Shown piece after piece: positions 56,442 through 64,000 of a stretch of DNA of 64,000 bases. The stretch is taken from assembly GCF_017168255.1 (NCBI RefSeq), contig NZ_JABFAP010000001.1, forward strand, positions 2,859,856 through 2,923,855. Reading direction: 5' to 3'. This DNA comes from Agrococcus sp. KRD186. GTDB lineage: Bacteria > Actinomycetota > Actinomycetes > Actinomycetales > Microbacteriaceae. Numbering within the stretch: the stretch's first letter is position 1; every line of letters starts with the position of its first letter. The notes beneath the pieces are model-generated. The model made no database searches and was not told the DNA's origin. It saw only the letters and a program-made list of their open reading frames with translations. A program made the position numbers and the translations under genes.

Positions 56442-58370
56442 ATGTCCTCGTCCCTCCCGGACCAGTCCCCGCCCGACCAGACCTCTGGCGACCAGACCTC
56501 TGGCGTCCAGAGCCCTGGCGACACCAAGCCGATCGGCCACCTGAGCGCGCTTGCGCGGCTGCTGCCGTACATCCGCCCCGTGCTGCCGAGGCTGCTGCTG
56601 GGCACGTTCGCAGCACTGCTCTCAGCGCTGCTGAGCCTCGCGACACCGATGGTGATGCGCGTGCTCGTCGACGGCCCGCTCGCCGAGGCAGACGCGGCCG
56701 CCGTCTGGCCTGTCGCGCTGCTGATCCTGGCGCTGGCGCTGGGCGAGGCCTTCTTCGTCTTCATGCGCCGCTTCCTCGTCACGCTGCCGTCGACGCAGGT
56801 CGAGGCGACGATGCGCAGCGCGCTCTACCGCAAGCTGCAGGCGCTGCCGGTCGCCTTCCACGACCGCTGGCAGTCCGGCCAGCTGCTCAGCCGCGCCGTG
56901 CAGGATCTCGGCATGATCCGCCGCTTCAGCGCCTTCGGCGCACCGCTGCTGGTCGTCAACGCGATCACCCTCGCGGTCGGCATCGTCATCCTGTTCGTCT
57001 GGAGCCCGATCCTGGCGTCGGTGTTCGTGGTGATGTCCGCGCCGGTCGTGTTCGTGGCGCTGCGCTTCGAGCGCCGCTACTTCCTCGTCTCGCGTGCCGC
57101 GCAGGATCAGGCCGGCGACCTCGCGACCACGGTCGAGCAGTCGATCCACGGCATCCGCGTGCTGAAGGCGTTCGGCCGCGGCCGGCACGCGCTCGAGGGC
57201 TTCACGAGCCAGGCCTCAACGCTGCGCGAGACCGAGATCGACAAGGCGCGCATGGACGGCCACCTGTGGATGTGGCTGACGATCGTCCCCTACGTCTCCT
57301 ACGCCGTCTGCCTGTTCCTGGGCGTCGCCCTCACCGCGAGCGGTCAGCTCTCGGTCGGCACGCTCGCGGGCTTCTTCGCGGTCGCGATGGTGCTCAACTG
57401 GCCCATCGAGTCGATCGGGTTCCTCTTCGCGTTCCTCATCGACGCGTCGAACGCCTCGCGCCGCTTCCACGAGATCATCGATTCCGAGAACACGATCGTC
57501 GACCCGGTCGCGCCGCGCACGATCGCGAGCCCGAAGGGCCGGCTCGTGTTCGAGGACGTGCACTTCCGCTACCAGGACGCGCAGCCGCACGAGCGCGACC
57601 TCGTCGACGGCGCGACGCTCACGCTCGAGCCGGGCGAGACGATGGCGCTCATCGGCGTCACCGGCTCCGGCAAGACGACGCTCACCGCGCTGCCCACCCG
57701 CCTGTACGACGTGACGGGTGGCCGCGTGCTGCTCGACGGCGTCGACGTGCGCGATCTCACGCTCGAGGAGCTGCGCACGCACGTGGCGATGGCCTTCGAG
57801 GACGCGACGCTGTTCTCGGCGTCCGTGCGCGACAACGTGCTCATGGGTGCCCCGGATGCGTCCGAGGAGGCCCTCGACCGCGCCCTCGCGATCGCGCAGG
57901 CCGACTTCGCACGCGACCTGCCGAAGGGTCTCGACACCGAGATCGGTGAGGAGGGCCTCTCGCTCTCCGGCGGCCAGCGGCAGCGGCTCGCGCTCGCCCG
58001 CGCGGTGGCCGCGGCGCCCGCGGTGCTCGTGCTCGACGACCCGCTCTCGGCGCTCGACGTCGAGACGGAGGCGCTCGTCGAGGCGGCGCTGCGCAACGTG
58101 CTCGAGACGACGACGGCGCTCATCGTCGCCCACCGGCCGAGCACCGTGCAGCTCGCCGACCGCGTCGCGCTCATGCGTGACGGCAGGATCGACGACGTCG
58201 GCACGCACTCCGAGCTGCTCGCGCGCAGCGCGCACTATCGCTTCGTCATCTCCAGCCTCGAGGAGGCGGCGCGCGACCGGAAGACCATCGAGACCGTCAC
58301 CGGCTCGATGGAGCAGATCCAGCTCGACGACCTCGATCCGCAGACGACCACCGAGGAGGTGACCCGATGA
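56442..58370 (+). CDS. Heterodimeric ABC multidrug exporter subunit, degenerate ATP site
   Basis: 642 aa: a TMD of six helices (~40-330) then the NBD. Walker [21 protein letters not shown], signature [18 protein letters not shown], Walker [18 protein letters not shown] with Asp in place of the catalytic Glu, and H-loop [10 protein letters not shown]. An Asp at that position marks the non-catalytic half of BmrC/TM287-type heterodimers. The N-terminus has a short repeated DQTSG tract. The ATG follows a GGATCCGC spacer. Operon with the next gene (ATGA overlap). Likely exports drugs or lipids; substrate unknown. Confidence 0.9.
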   Translation: MSSSLPDQSPPDQTSGDQTSGVQSPGDTKPIGHLSALARLLPYIRPVLPRLLLGTFAALLSALLSLATPMVMRVLVDGPLAEADAAAVWPVALLILALALGEAFFVFMRRFLVTLPSTQVEATMRSALYRKLQALPVAFHDRWQSGQLLSRAVQDLGMIRRFSAFGAPLLVVNAITLAVGIVILFVWSPILASVFVVMSAPVVFVALRFERRYFLVSRAAQDQAGDLATTVEQSIHGIRVLKAFGRGRHALEGFTSQASTLRETEIDKARMDGHLWMWLTIVPYVSYAVCLFLGVALTASGQLSVGTLAGFFAVAMVLNWPIESIGFLFAFLIDASNASRRFHEIIDSENTIVDPVAPRTIASPKGRLVFEDVHFRYQDAQPHERDLVDGATLTLEPGETMALIGVTGSGKTTLTALPTRLYDVTGGRVLLDGVDVRDLTLEELRTHVAMAFEDATLFSASVRDNVLMGAPDASEEALDRALAIAQADFARDLPKGLDTEIGEEGLSLSGGQRQRLALARAVAAAPAVLVLDDPLSALDVETEALVEAALRNVLETTTALIVAHRPSTVQLADRVALMRDGRIDDVGTHSELLARSAHYRFVISSLEEAARDRKTIETVTGSMEQIQLDDLDPQTTTEEVTR

Positions 58371-60175
58371 CCGTCCAGGGAGTGCAGGGCGAAGACCGCA
58401 CCGACTACACGAAGGCGGAGTCGAAGCAGATCCGCGCGCGCTCGCGCCGGCTGCTCGGCTCGCTGCTCAAGCCGCACATGGCACGCGTGGTGCTGACGAT
58501 GGTGCTCGTCGTGATCGCGGTCGCCGCGAACGTCGCCGGGCCCATGCTCATCGCCTACGGCATCGACACCGCGCTGCCGGCCATCATCGAGCGGTCCGAC
58601 TGGGTGCCGCTGTGGGGCGCGACGATCGTCTACATCGTCGCCGCGATCGTCGGCGGCGTGCTCATGTTCGTCTACACCGTGAGCATCGCGCGCATCAGCC
58701 AGACGGTGCTGTTCGACCTCCGCCGCCGGCTCTTCGACCACGCGCAGCGCCTCAGCCTCGAGTTCCACGAGAGCTACACCTCGGGCCGCATCATCGCGCG
58801 GCAGACGAGCGACCTCGAATCGATCCGCGACCTGCTCGACCAGGGGCTCAACGAGCTCGTGCGGGGCGTGCTGTTCATGGGCTTCACGGCGGTCGCCATC
58901 ACGATCCTCGACCCGCTCTCGGGCCTCATCATCTTCGTGGCCCTCGTCCCCGCAGTCATCCTCACCCGCTGGTTCCAGCTGCGCTCGACGAAGCTGTTCC
59001 GCGAGACCCGCACGACCAGCGCGCGCATGATCGTGCACTTCGTCGAGACCATGACGGGCATCCGTGCGGTGAAGGCGTTCCGCACGGAGCCGAGGGACCA
59101 GCACGAGTTCGACCAGCGCGTCGACGACTACCGCGACGCGAACTTCCGCACCATCAACATCTTCGGCATCTACGAGCCGGGCATCATGGCGATCGGCGCG
59201 ATCACGCTCGCGACGCTCGTGCTGGTCGGCGGCCTGCGCGTCGTCGACGGCACGCTCGACATCGGTGCGCTGCTGGGCATCGCGCTCTACGCGCGCAACT
59301 TCTTCCAGCCCATCCAGGGCATCGGGATGTTCTTCAACGGCTACCAGGCGGCCTCGGCCGCGCTCGAGAAGATCTCGGGCGTGCTCGAGGAGGAGCCGAC
59401 GGTCAAGGAGCCGGCGGCACCCAAGGCATTGCCGGCCTCGCGCGGCCAGATCGACTTCGACGAGGTGCGCTTCTCGTACGGCAGCGACACGACGGTGCTG
59501 CCCGACTTCGAGCTGCACATCCCCTCCGGGCAGACGATCGCGCTCGTCGGCACCACCGGCGCGGGCAAGTCGACGCTCGCGAAGCTCGTCTCGCGCTTCT
59601 ACGACCCCACCGAGGGCTCTGTGAAGCTCGACGGCGTCGACCTGCGTGCGCTCACGAACGACGACCTCCGGAGGGCGGTCGTGATGGTCACGCAGGAGGC
59701 CTATCTCTTCTCGGGCACCGTGGCCGACAACATCGCGCTCGGCAGGCCCGGCGCGAGCGTCGAGGACATCGAGATGGCAGCCCGAGCCGTCGGCGCGCAC
59801 GAGTTCATCACGGCGCTGCCGGACGGCTACGACACCGACGTGAACAAGCGCGGCGGCCGCGTGAGCGCCGGCCAGCGGCAGCTGCTGTCGTTCGCGCGCG
59901 CCTTCCTCGCCGATCCGCGCGTGCTCATCCTCGACGAGGCCACCGCCTCGCTCGACATCCCCTCCGAGCGGCTCGTGCAGGAGGGCCTGACGACGCTGCT
60001 GGCCGACCGCACGGCCATCATCATCGCCCACCGGCTCTCGACCGTCGCGATCGCCGACCGGGTACTGGTGATGGAGCACGGCCGCATCATCGAGGACGGC
60101 AGCCCCGACGAGCTCATCGCCCAGGGCGGCAAGTTCGCGTCGCTGCACCGCGCCTGGCGCGACTCGCTGGTGTGA
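58367..60175 (+). CDS. Heterodimeric ABC multidrug exporter subunit, catalytic ATP site
   Basis: 602 aa: TMD (~40-330: [40 protein letters not shown]) and NBD with Walker [22 protein letters not shown]-loop [10 protein letters not shown], a non-consensus signature [16 protein letters not shown], Walker [13 protein letters not shown] with the catalytic Glu and H-loop [15 protein letters not shown]. Its intact Glu and altered signature are the mirror image of its partner, so one composite ATP site is consensus and one degenerate. Translationally coupled to the upstream subunit. Confidence 0.92.
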   Translation: MTVQGVQGEDRTDYTKAESKQIRARSRRLLGSLLKPHMARVVLTMVLVVIAVAANVAGPMLIAYGIDTALPAIIERSDWVPLWGATIVYIVAAIVGGVLMFVYTVSIARISQTVLFDLRRRLFDHAQRLSLEFHESYTSGRIIARQTSDLESIRDLLDQGLNELVRGVLFMGFTAVAITILDPLSGLIIFVALVPAVILTRWFQLRSTKLFRETRTTSARMIVHFVETMTGIRAVKAFRTEPRDQHEFDQRVDDYRDANFRTINIFGIYEPGIMAIGAITLATLVLVGGLRVVDGTLDIGALLGIALYARNFFQPIQGIGMFFNGYQAASAALEKISGVLEEEPTVKEPAAPKALPASRGQIDFDEVRFSYGSDTTVLPDFELHIPSGQTIALVGTTGAGKSTLAKLVSRFYDPTEGSVKLDGVDLRALTNDDLRRAVVMVTQEAYLFSGTVADNIALGRPGASVEDIEMAARAVGAHEFITALPDGYDTDVNKRGGRVSAGQRQLLSFARAFLADPRVLILDEATASLDIPSERLVQEGLTTLLADRTAIIIAHRLSTVAIADRVLVMEHGRIIEDGSPDELIAQGGKFASLHRAWRDSLV

Positions 60176-60227
60176 TCGGCGGTGGCGCTACGGTGCGAGC
60201 GCGCACGGCGGTGGGCCCGTCAGGCTG

Positions 60228-60674
60228 TCAGAGCGACTTGCGCCCGATGGATTCGCCGTACTCGTTCTCGCCGATGATCTCGAAGCCGACGGCCTGGAAG
60301 AAGTTGCCCGGCCCGAGATCGTCCTCCTCCCACACCGCGTAGACGCTGTCGAAGCCGAGGCGCTTGGCCTCCTGGGCGACCTGGTCGACGGTGAAGGTGC
60401 CGACGCCGCGGCGCTGCGCCTCGCCCGCCACGTACATGCGGAGGATGCTCGAGCGGTATTCGTCGCGATCGACCTCGGCGTCGAAGTTGGCCATCACGTA
60501 GGCCACCGGCTCGTCGCCGTCGAAGATGACGCGCTGCCAGGCGCTCTGCGTGTTGACGAATTCCTCGAGCTTCGCATTGGCCGCGAGGAAGGCCTCTTGG
60601 CCGCGTTTCAGCGTCATGCCGTTGGCCGCGACGACGTTCGCGGCGGAGAGCTCTTCGAGGCGCAGGTTCGTCAT
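60228..60674 (-). CDS. GNAT family N-acetyltransferase
   Basis: 148 aa. VAYVMANFDAEVDRDEYRSS, then the acetyl-CoA loop AGEAQRRGVGTFTVDQVAQE and VWEEDDLGPGNFFQAVGFEI. Minus-strand TACGGT (60686-60681) lies 6 nt before the ATG. The frame upstream of this ATG overlaps the kinase gene antisense-like and has no signal. Substrate unknown. Confidence 0.85.
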   Translation of the reverse strand: MTNLRLEELSAANVVAANGMTLKRGQEAFLAANAKLEEFVNTQSAWQRVIFDGDEPVAYVMANFDAEVDRDEYRSSILRMYVAGEAQRRGVGTFTVDQVAQEAKRLGFDSVYAVWEEDDLGPGNFFQAVGFEIIGENEYGESIGRKSL

Positions 60675-60732
60675 GGGCACACCGTACCAGCGCCCGCCCC
60701 GCTGCCACATGGGAGTCGCCGGTGCTGTCGGA

Positions 60733-61692
60733 TCAGCCGATGGGTGTGATGCGGATGCGCGCAGCCAGCCGCTCGGCGTCGACGATCGAGCCCGCCTGCG
60801 GGGCGAGCACGGCCGCTCCCGACCACGCGGTGGCCCTGGCGAGCTGCTCCTCGAGCGTCGCACCCTCGGCGATGGCCAGCGCGAGCGCGGCGACGGCGGC
60901 GTCGCCCGCACCGGTCGGATTGCCGTCGAGCACGTGGTCGAGCTGCGCGTGCCAGGCGCGGCCGTCCGGCAGCACCGCGAGCATGCCCTCGACGTCGAGC
61001 GAGGCGAAGACCGCACCGGTGCCGTTGGCCGCCAGCCGGCGTGCGGCGTCGAGCGGGTCGGTGCCGCCCATGGCGTCGAAGAGCTCGTGCCGGTTGGGCT
61101 TGACCGCGGTGGCGCCCGCGGCCATCGCCTGCCGCAGTTGCTCGCCGCCGACGTCGATGATGACCGGCTTGCCGGCGGCGATGGCGGCCTCGACGACGCT
61201 GGCGCAGAAGCTGCCGGGGGTCTGGGGCGGCAGCGATCCGGAGGAGACGACGACGCGGGCGGCGGGCGCCTCCGCACGCACGATCTGCAGCAGTCGGTCC
61301 CAGTCGCCGGCGCTGATCGCCTCGCCGCGCTCGTTGAGGTTGGTCGTGCCCGCCGGCGTCACGATCGCGGTGGTGCGGCGCGTGGGGGAGTCGACCTCGA
61401 CGAGGCGGTGCGCGATGCCGGAGCGGTCGAGGTCGTGCACGAACAGCACGCGCACCGGGCCGCCGATCGGTGCGATCACGATCGTCGGCTCGTCGTGCTG
61501 GTGCAGCACACGAGCGACGTTCACGCCCTTGCCGCCCGCGCACGCGAGACCGGTCTCGACGCGGTGGCTCGTGCCGATCCGCAGCTCGTCCATCGTGTAC
61601 GTGATGTCGATCGCGGGATTCGTCGTCACGCAGAGGATCGGTGCGGACGTCGAGGCGACGCTGGCTGCCTGCATCCTGACCCCCTCCCGCAT
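60733..61692 (-). CDS. PfkB-family hexose kinase (1-phosphofructokinase-like)
   Basis: 319 aa. N-terminal ILCVTTNPAIDITYTMDELR and GGKGVNVARVLHQH (PfkB signature 1), VVVSSGSLPPQTPGSFCASV, AVKPNRHELFDAMGG and the C-terminal GNPTGAGDAAVAALALA with the catalytic Asp in GAGD. This set is typical of 1-phosphofructokinase and tagatose-6-phosphate kinases. ATG 61692 follows GGAGCACGC; ATG 61674 has GAGGGGG upstream and is equally possible. No PTS genes are adjacent, so the substrate is not fixed. Confidence 0.88.
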   Translation of the reverse strand: MREGVRMQAASVASTSAPILCVTTNPAIDITYTMDELRIGTSHRVETGLACAGGKGVNVARVLHQHDEPTIVIAPIGGPVRVLFVHDLDRSGIAHRLVEVDSPTRRTTAIVTPAGTTNLNERGEAISAGDWDRLLQIVRAEAPAARVVVSSGSLPPQTPGSFCASVVEAAIAAGKPVIIDVGGEQLRQAMAAGATAVKPNRHELFDAMGGTDPLDAARRLAANGTGAVFASLDVEGMLAVLPDGRAWHAQLDHVLDGNPTGAGDAAVAALALAIAEGATLEEQLARATAWSGAAVLAPQAGSIVDAERLAARIRITPIG

Positions 61693-61865
61693 GCGTGCTC
61701 CTGCTCGATCCTCCCGCATCCGCTCATGCCGTGCGAGCCGCGGCGGCTCGGCTGCGCGCGTCGGGCGCCATCGTTACCGATTCGTGATCGGCGCGGCCGG
61801 GTTCGATGCGCGGCAGCACGATGCTGGCGGACGCCTCTCGACACGCCGTCGGCGATTGACATCAC

Positions 61866-61881
61866 TCGAACACACGTTCGA
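61866..61881. promoter_or_regulatory. LexA-type SOS box
   Basis: TCGAACACACGTTCGA: perfect 6-bp arms TCGAAC/GTTCGA around ACAC, matching the actinobacterial/Bacillus consensus CGAAC-N4-GTTCG. It ends 10 bp before the GTG of the ImuA-like gene. I see no other such box in the window. Confidence 0.85.
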
Positions 61882-61891
61882 TCATGAAGTG

Positions 61892-62659
61892 GTGAGCACA
61901 CGGGTTCCTGCACGACTCGAGCGCCGCGCGGGCGAGGACCGCACGGCGACCGTCGAGGCGCTGCGCGCACGTCTGCGCGGCATGCAGCAGGCGGCGCCGC
62001 AGCACGCGGTGCCCTCGCTCGACGAGTCGGCACCCGCCGGGCTCGAGGAGGTCGTGCGCCGGCTGCGCTCCGGCGCCGCCCACAGCATCGAGTCGCGCAG
62101 CCTCGCGCTCGTCTGCATGGGCGCCGCCATGCCGGCCGGCGCGTGGGGCGCGATCGTCGGCATGCCGGATCTCGGCGTCGAGGCCGCCCGCGACCTGGGC
62201 GTGCCCATCGAGCGCGTGGCGCTCGTGCCGCATCCGGGCCGCTCGTGGCTCGATGTGGTCGCGAGCCTGGCCGAGGCGATGCCCGTGGTGCTGGCGGCCT
62301 CGCCCGGCAGCGTGAGCCCCACCGATGCAGCCCGGCTCGCAGCGCGGCTGCGGCAGGCGTCCGCGACGCTGCTCGTGGCCGGCCCCTGGCCGAGCGCGGC
62401 CACGGTCGTGCGCAGCGTGCGCGCCGAGTGGCAGGGGCTCGCTGACGGCGACGGCAGGCTGGCGGCGGGGGCCATCGTCGTCGAGGCCTCGAGCGGTGGT
62501 GCCGCGCAGCTAGCGCGCATCCCGATCGATGGCGTCCGGAGCGAGCGGATCCCCGATGCTCAGCGCAGGCTCAGCGTAGGCTCAGTGGCAACTGCTGCTG
62601 GGGCTCAGGGTTCAGTGAAGAACGGCCATGGCTGGGACGGCGGACGTATCGTCGCATGA
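61892..62659 (+). CDS. ImuA-like (RecA-related) SOS protein
   Basis: 255 aa. TATVEALRARLRGMQ at the start, then HSIESRSLALVCMGAAMPAG, AWGAIVGMPDLGVEAARDLG, VPIERVALVPHPGRSWLDVV, ASLAEAMPVVLAASPGSVS and RLRQASATLLVAGPWPSAAT: the pattern of the degenerate RecA-fold protein (ImuA') encoded before imuB in actinobacterial mutasome operons. There is no Walker A. GTG 61892 is chosen, closely behind the SOS box; the open frame upstream is antisense to the sugar kinase. Expected partners imuB and dnaE2 do not follow; the next gene is an unrelated secreted protein. Confidence 0.75.
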   Translation: MSTRVPARLERRAGEDRTATVEALRARLRGMQQAAPQHAVPSLDESAPAGLEEVVRRLRSGAAHSIESRSLALVCMGAAMPAGAWGAIVGMPDLGVEAARDLGVPIERVALVPHPGRSWLDVVASLAEAMPVVLAASPGSVSPTDAARLAARLRQASATLLVAGPWPSAATVVRSVRAEWQGLADGDGRLAAGAIVVEASSGGAAQLARIPIDGVRSERIPDAQRRLSVGSVATAAGAQGSVKNGHGWDGGRIVA

Positions 62660-62689
62660 ACGCGACTGCGATGACGCGGGAGGTGACGC

Positions 62690-63751
62690 ATGGGCGACGC
62701 AAGCCTGTTCGACCGTCACCGTGCCGTGCGCGTGGGGCTCATCTCCATCGCCGCCTCCCTCGGCGCAATCGCATGCTCGATGCTCATCGGTGGCTCGTCC
62801 GCACATGGCGCCGAGGATGAGGGGCTGCTCGGCGGCCTGGTGAACCGCACCGTCTCGTCAGTCGTGGAGCCGCTGGCTCCCGTCGTCTCCACGGTGACGG
62901 CGCCGCTCGCCCCTGTCGTCTCGACCGTGTCGGAGCCGCTGCGCACCACCGTCGGAGCAGTCGTTACCCCGGTCGCACCGGTCGTCGAGGCGATCGCCAG
63001 GCCGGTCGAGGCCATCACTGCGCCCGTCTCCCGGGTCGTGGCGCCGGTCGTCGCCGCGATCGCGCCGGTGACGGATGCCGTTGCCCCCGTCACGGGGGCG
63101 CTGGCACCGGTGACCGGGGTGCTGTCGCCGGTGACCGATGCGCTCTCGCCGGTGACCGGCGTGCTGTCGCCCGTCGTGGCTCCCGTCACGGATGCGCTGT
63201 CGCCCGTCGTCGGCGTGCTCGATCCGGTCGTGGATGCGCTCGACCCCGTGGTCGACCCGATCTCGCCCGTGATCGACGGGGTCGATCCGGGAACCGAACC
63301 GCTGCTGCCAGCACCCGGCGCGATCCTGCCTGGCGACGCACCTCCGCTCGTCACGACGCCCGAGCCTGCGGCGACGCCCCCGACTCCGACGCCGCATCCG
63401 ACCCAGCCCGGTGATGATGCCGGGCCGGCGTCGATGAGCCGAGCCGACGCATCCGCGGCCCCGAGCGCGCCGCAGCGCGCCCTGCAGCTGCCGGCTCCGC
63501 CGCCGGGCACCGCCGTGGCGGCGTCGCCGCCCTGGTCGCCCGCTCCCGAGGAGCGGCGCGCGCCAGCGACGCCTGCGCTGCCCGGCCCCGCACCCGCGGG
63601 AGGCAGCGGTGCGCCCGCCGGCGGCACGGCGGCCGAGGCCGACACCCATGACCACTCGCTGCCCGAGCCCACGGGCGGCGAGGTGCAGACGGCCGATGAC
63701 GACCGCCTGCCCGCTTCGACGATCGAGGAGCACGACGCGAGCCCTGACTGA
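62690..63751 (+). CDS. Secreted repetitive Pro/Val-rich surface protein
   Basis: 353 aa. N-terminal hydrophobic segment (~15-38, VGLISIAASLGAIACSMLIG) ending SSAHG: a signal peptide or anchor. Residues ~55-205 are a near-heptad array of PV-x-x-x-L units (PVTGALAPVTGVLSPV, PVTDALSPVVGVLDPV). A long Pro/Ala/Thr-rich region (~205-325) and an acidic end (DRLPASTIEEHDASPD) follow. No catalytic motif and no LPxTG. GGGAGGTGACGC precedes the ATG. Probably an extended cell-surface or wall-spanning protein. Confidence 0.65.
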   Translation: MGDASLFDRHRAVRVGLISIAASLGAIACSMLIGGSSAHGAEDEGLLGGLVNRTVSSVVEPLAPVVSTVTAPLAPVVSTVSEPLRTTVGAVVTPVAPVVEAIARPVEAITAPVSRVVAPVVAAIAPVTDAVAPVTGALAPVTGVLSPVTDALSPVTGVLSPVVAPVTDALSPVVGVLDPVVDALDPVVDPISPVIDGVDPGTEPLLPAPGAILPGDAPPLVTTPEPAATPPTPTPHPTQPGDDAGPASMSRADASAAPSAPQRALQLPAPPPGTAVAASPPWSPAPEERRAPATPALPGPAPAGGSGAPAGGTAAEADTHDHSLPEPTGGEVQTADDDRLPASTIEEHDASPD

Positions 63752-63831
63752 GTGATCCGCACCGCGCATCGAGCGCGGCATGCAGTCGTCCCGGAGCGGG
63801 ATGGCAGATCACTCATTGAAAGGGAAGAGCG

Positions 63832-64000
63832 ATGAACAAGCTCATGAAGCGCGCGCTGTGGACTGCAGCGCTCGCAGGCGGCCTGTGGGCCGCAGGCACT
63901 GGCGTGGCCAGTGCGGCAGAGGTTGACGCCACCGTGGATGTCGGCCTGGGAGACGTGCAGATCGGGGCAGTCGACGCAGTCGTCGACCTGCTCGGCGACG
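63832..64000 (+). CDS. Secreted protein, 5' part (runs off window)
   Basis: First 56 codons: MNKLMKRALWTAALAGGLWA with a signal peptide cut near GVASAAEVD, then the start of a repetitive Val/Asp/Gly mature part (VDATVDVGLGDVQIGAVDAV). GAAAGGGAAGAGCG precedes the ATG. It is probably functionally linked to the repetitive secreted protein 80 bp upstream. Truncated by the window edge, so no family call. Confidence 0.7.
   Translation, partial: MNKLMKRALWTAALAGGLWAAGTGVASAAEVDATVDVGLGDVQIGAVDAVVDLLGD

Noticed and set aside
62860-63290. Regular ~21-nt DNA repeats that could suggest a CRISPR array
   Set aside because: The repeats are contiguous, in frame, and encode PV-x-x-x-L units. There are no unique spacers and no cas genes.

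Overview
The window is high-GC DNA with actinobacterial codon use, GTG/TTG starts and many TANNNT -10 boxes placed 6-7 nt before start codons (leaderless transcripts). The gene content (guaB / DUF4097-padR / guaB3 / glpD / SURF1 / DUF3817 / guaA; SufS-SufU; monomeric isocitrate dehydrogenase; DUF6350-purN-purH; LexA-type box upstream of an ImuA-like gene) points to an actinobacterium, most likely family Microbacteriaceae. Genus cannot be fixed from the sequence alone. I found no rRNA, tRNA, CRISPR array or replication origin.

Region 1-7.9 kb is a mobile-element graveyard. The window opens inside an IS1634-family transposase gene (minus strand) that is split by a 5.2-kb unit (117-5318). That unit is bounded by a complete IS5-family copy on the left and a 33-bp IS5 right end on the right, and it is flanked by TA on both sides. 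Inside it an ISKra4-family element (1222-3303, perfect 24-bp ends, 9-bp target duplication) sits exactly at the start codon of a small secreted-protein gene. The rest of the unit carries an XRE regulator/membrane protein pair with a palindromic operator and a decayed gene. To the right lie an IS256 fragment, two tandem paralogous Cys-containing secreted proteins, and a second IS1634 copy with an internal deletion.

Region 7.9-30 kb: a branched-chain amino acid ABC transporter operon (livHMGF, minus) without a binding-protein gene and with an extracellular domain fused to LivH; then on the plus strand guanine-nucleotide genes (guaB, guaB3, guaA) interspersed with a DUF4097/PadR pair, glpD, SURF1 and DUF3817. 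Two toxin-antitoxin modules (MazEF-like, VapBC), an ECF42-type sigma locus with two DGPF/YCII proteins, and sufS-sufU follow. A short-chain reductase and a bile acid:Na+ symporter family protein end the section.

Region 30-48 kb: VOC and methyltransferase genes, a broken DUF1801 gene, a BI-1 membrane protein, a frameshifted glycerophosphodiesterase, pcrA helicase with a DUF3800 gene 4 nt downstream, a tripartite tricarboxylate transporter (tctCBA) divergent from a CitA/CitB-type two-component system, a short solute-binding lipoprotein coupled to a CDF transporter, a VIT1-family protein and sucCD.

Region 48-64 kb: a broken metallo-beta-lactamase-fold gene, monomeric icd, DUF6350-purN-purH (purH with an unusual Ala/Pro linker), and a heterodimeric ABC exporter preceded by a 25-codon leader ORF and mutually exclusive hairpins. 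A GNAT, a PfkB sugar kinase, an ImuA-like gene under a perfect SOS box but with no imuB after it, and a repetitive secreted protein followed by the start of another secreted protein complete the window. The items most worth follow-up are the leader-controlled exporter, the SOS-controlled ImuA orphan, the LivH fusion, the leaderless promoter signature and the secreted paralog pair in the IS island.
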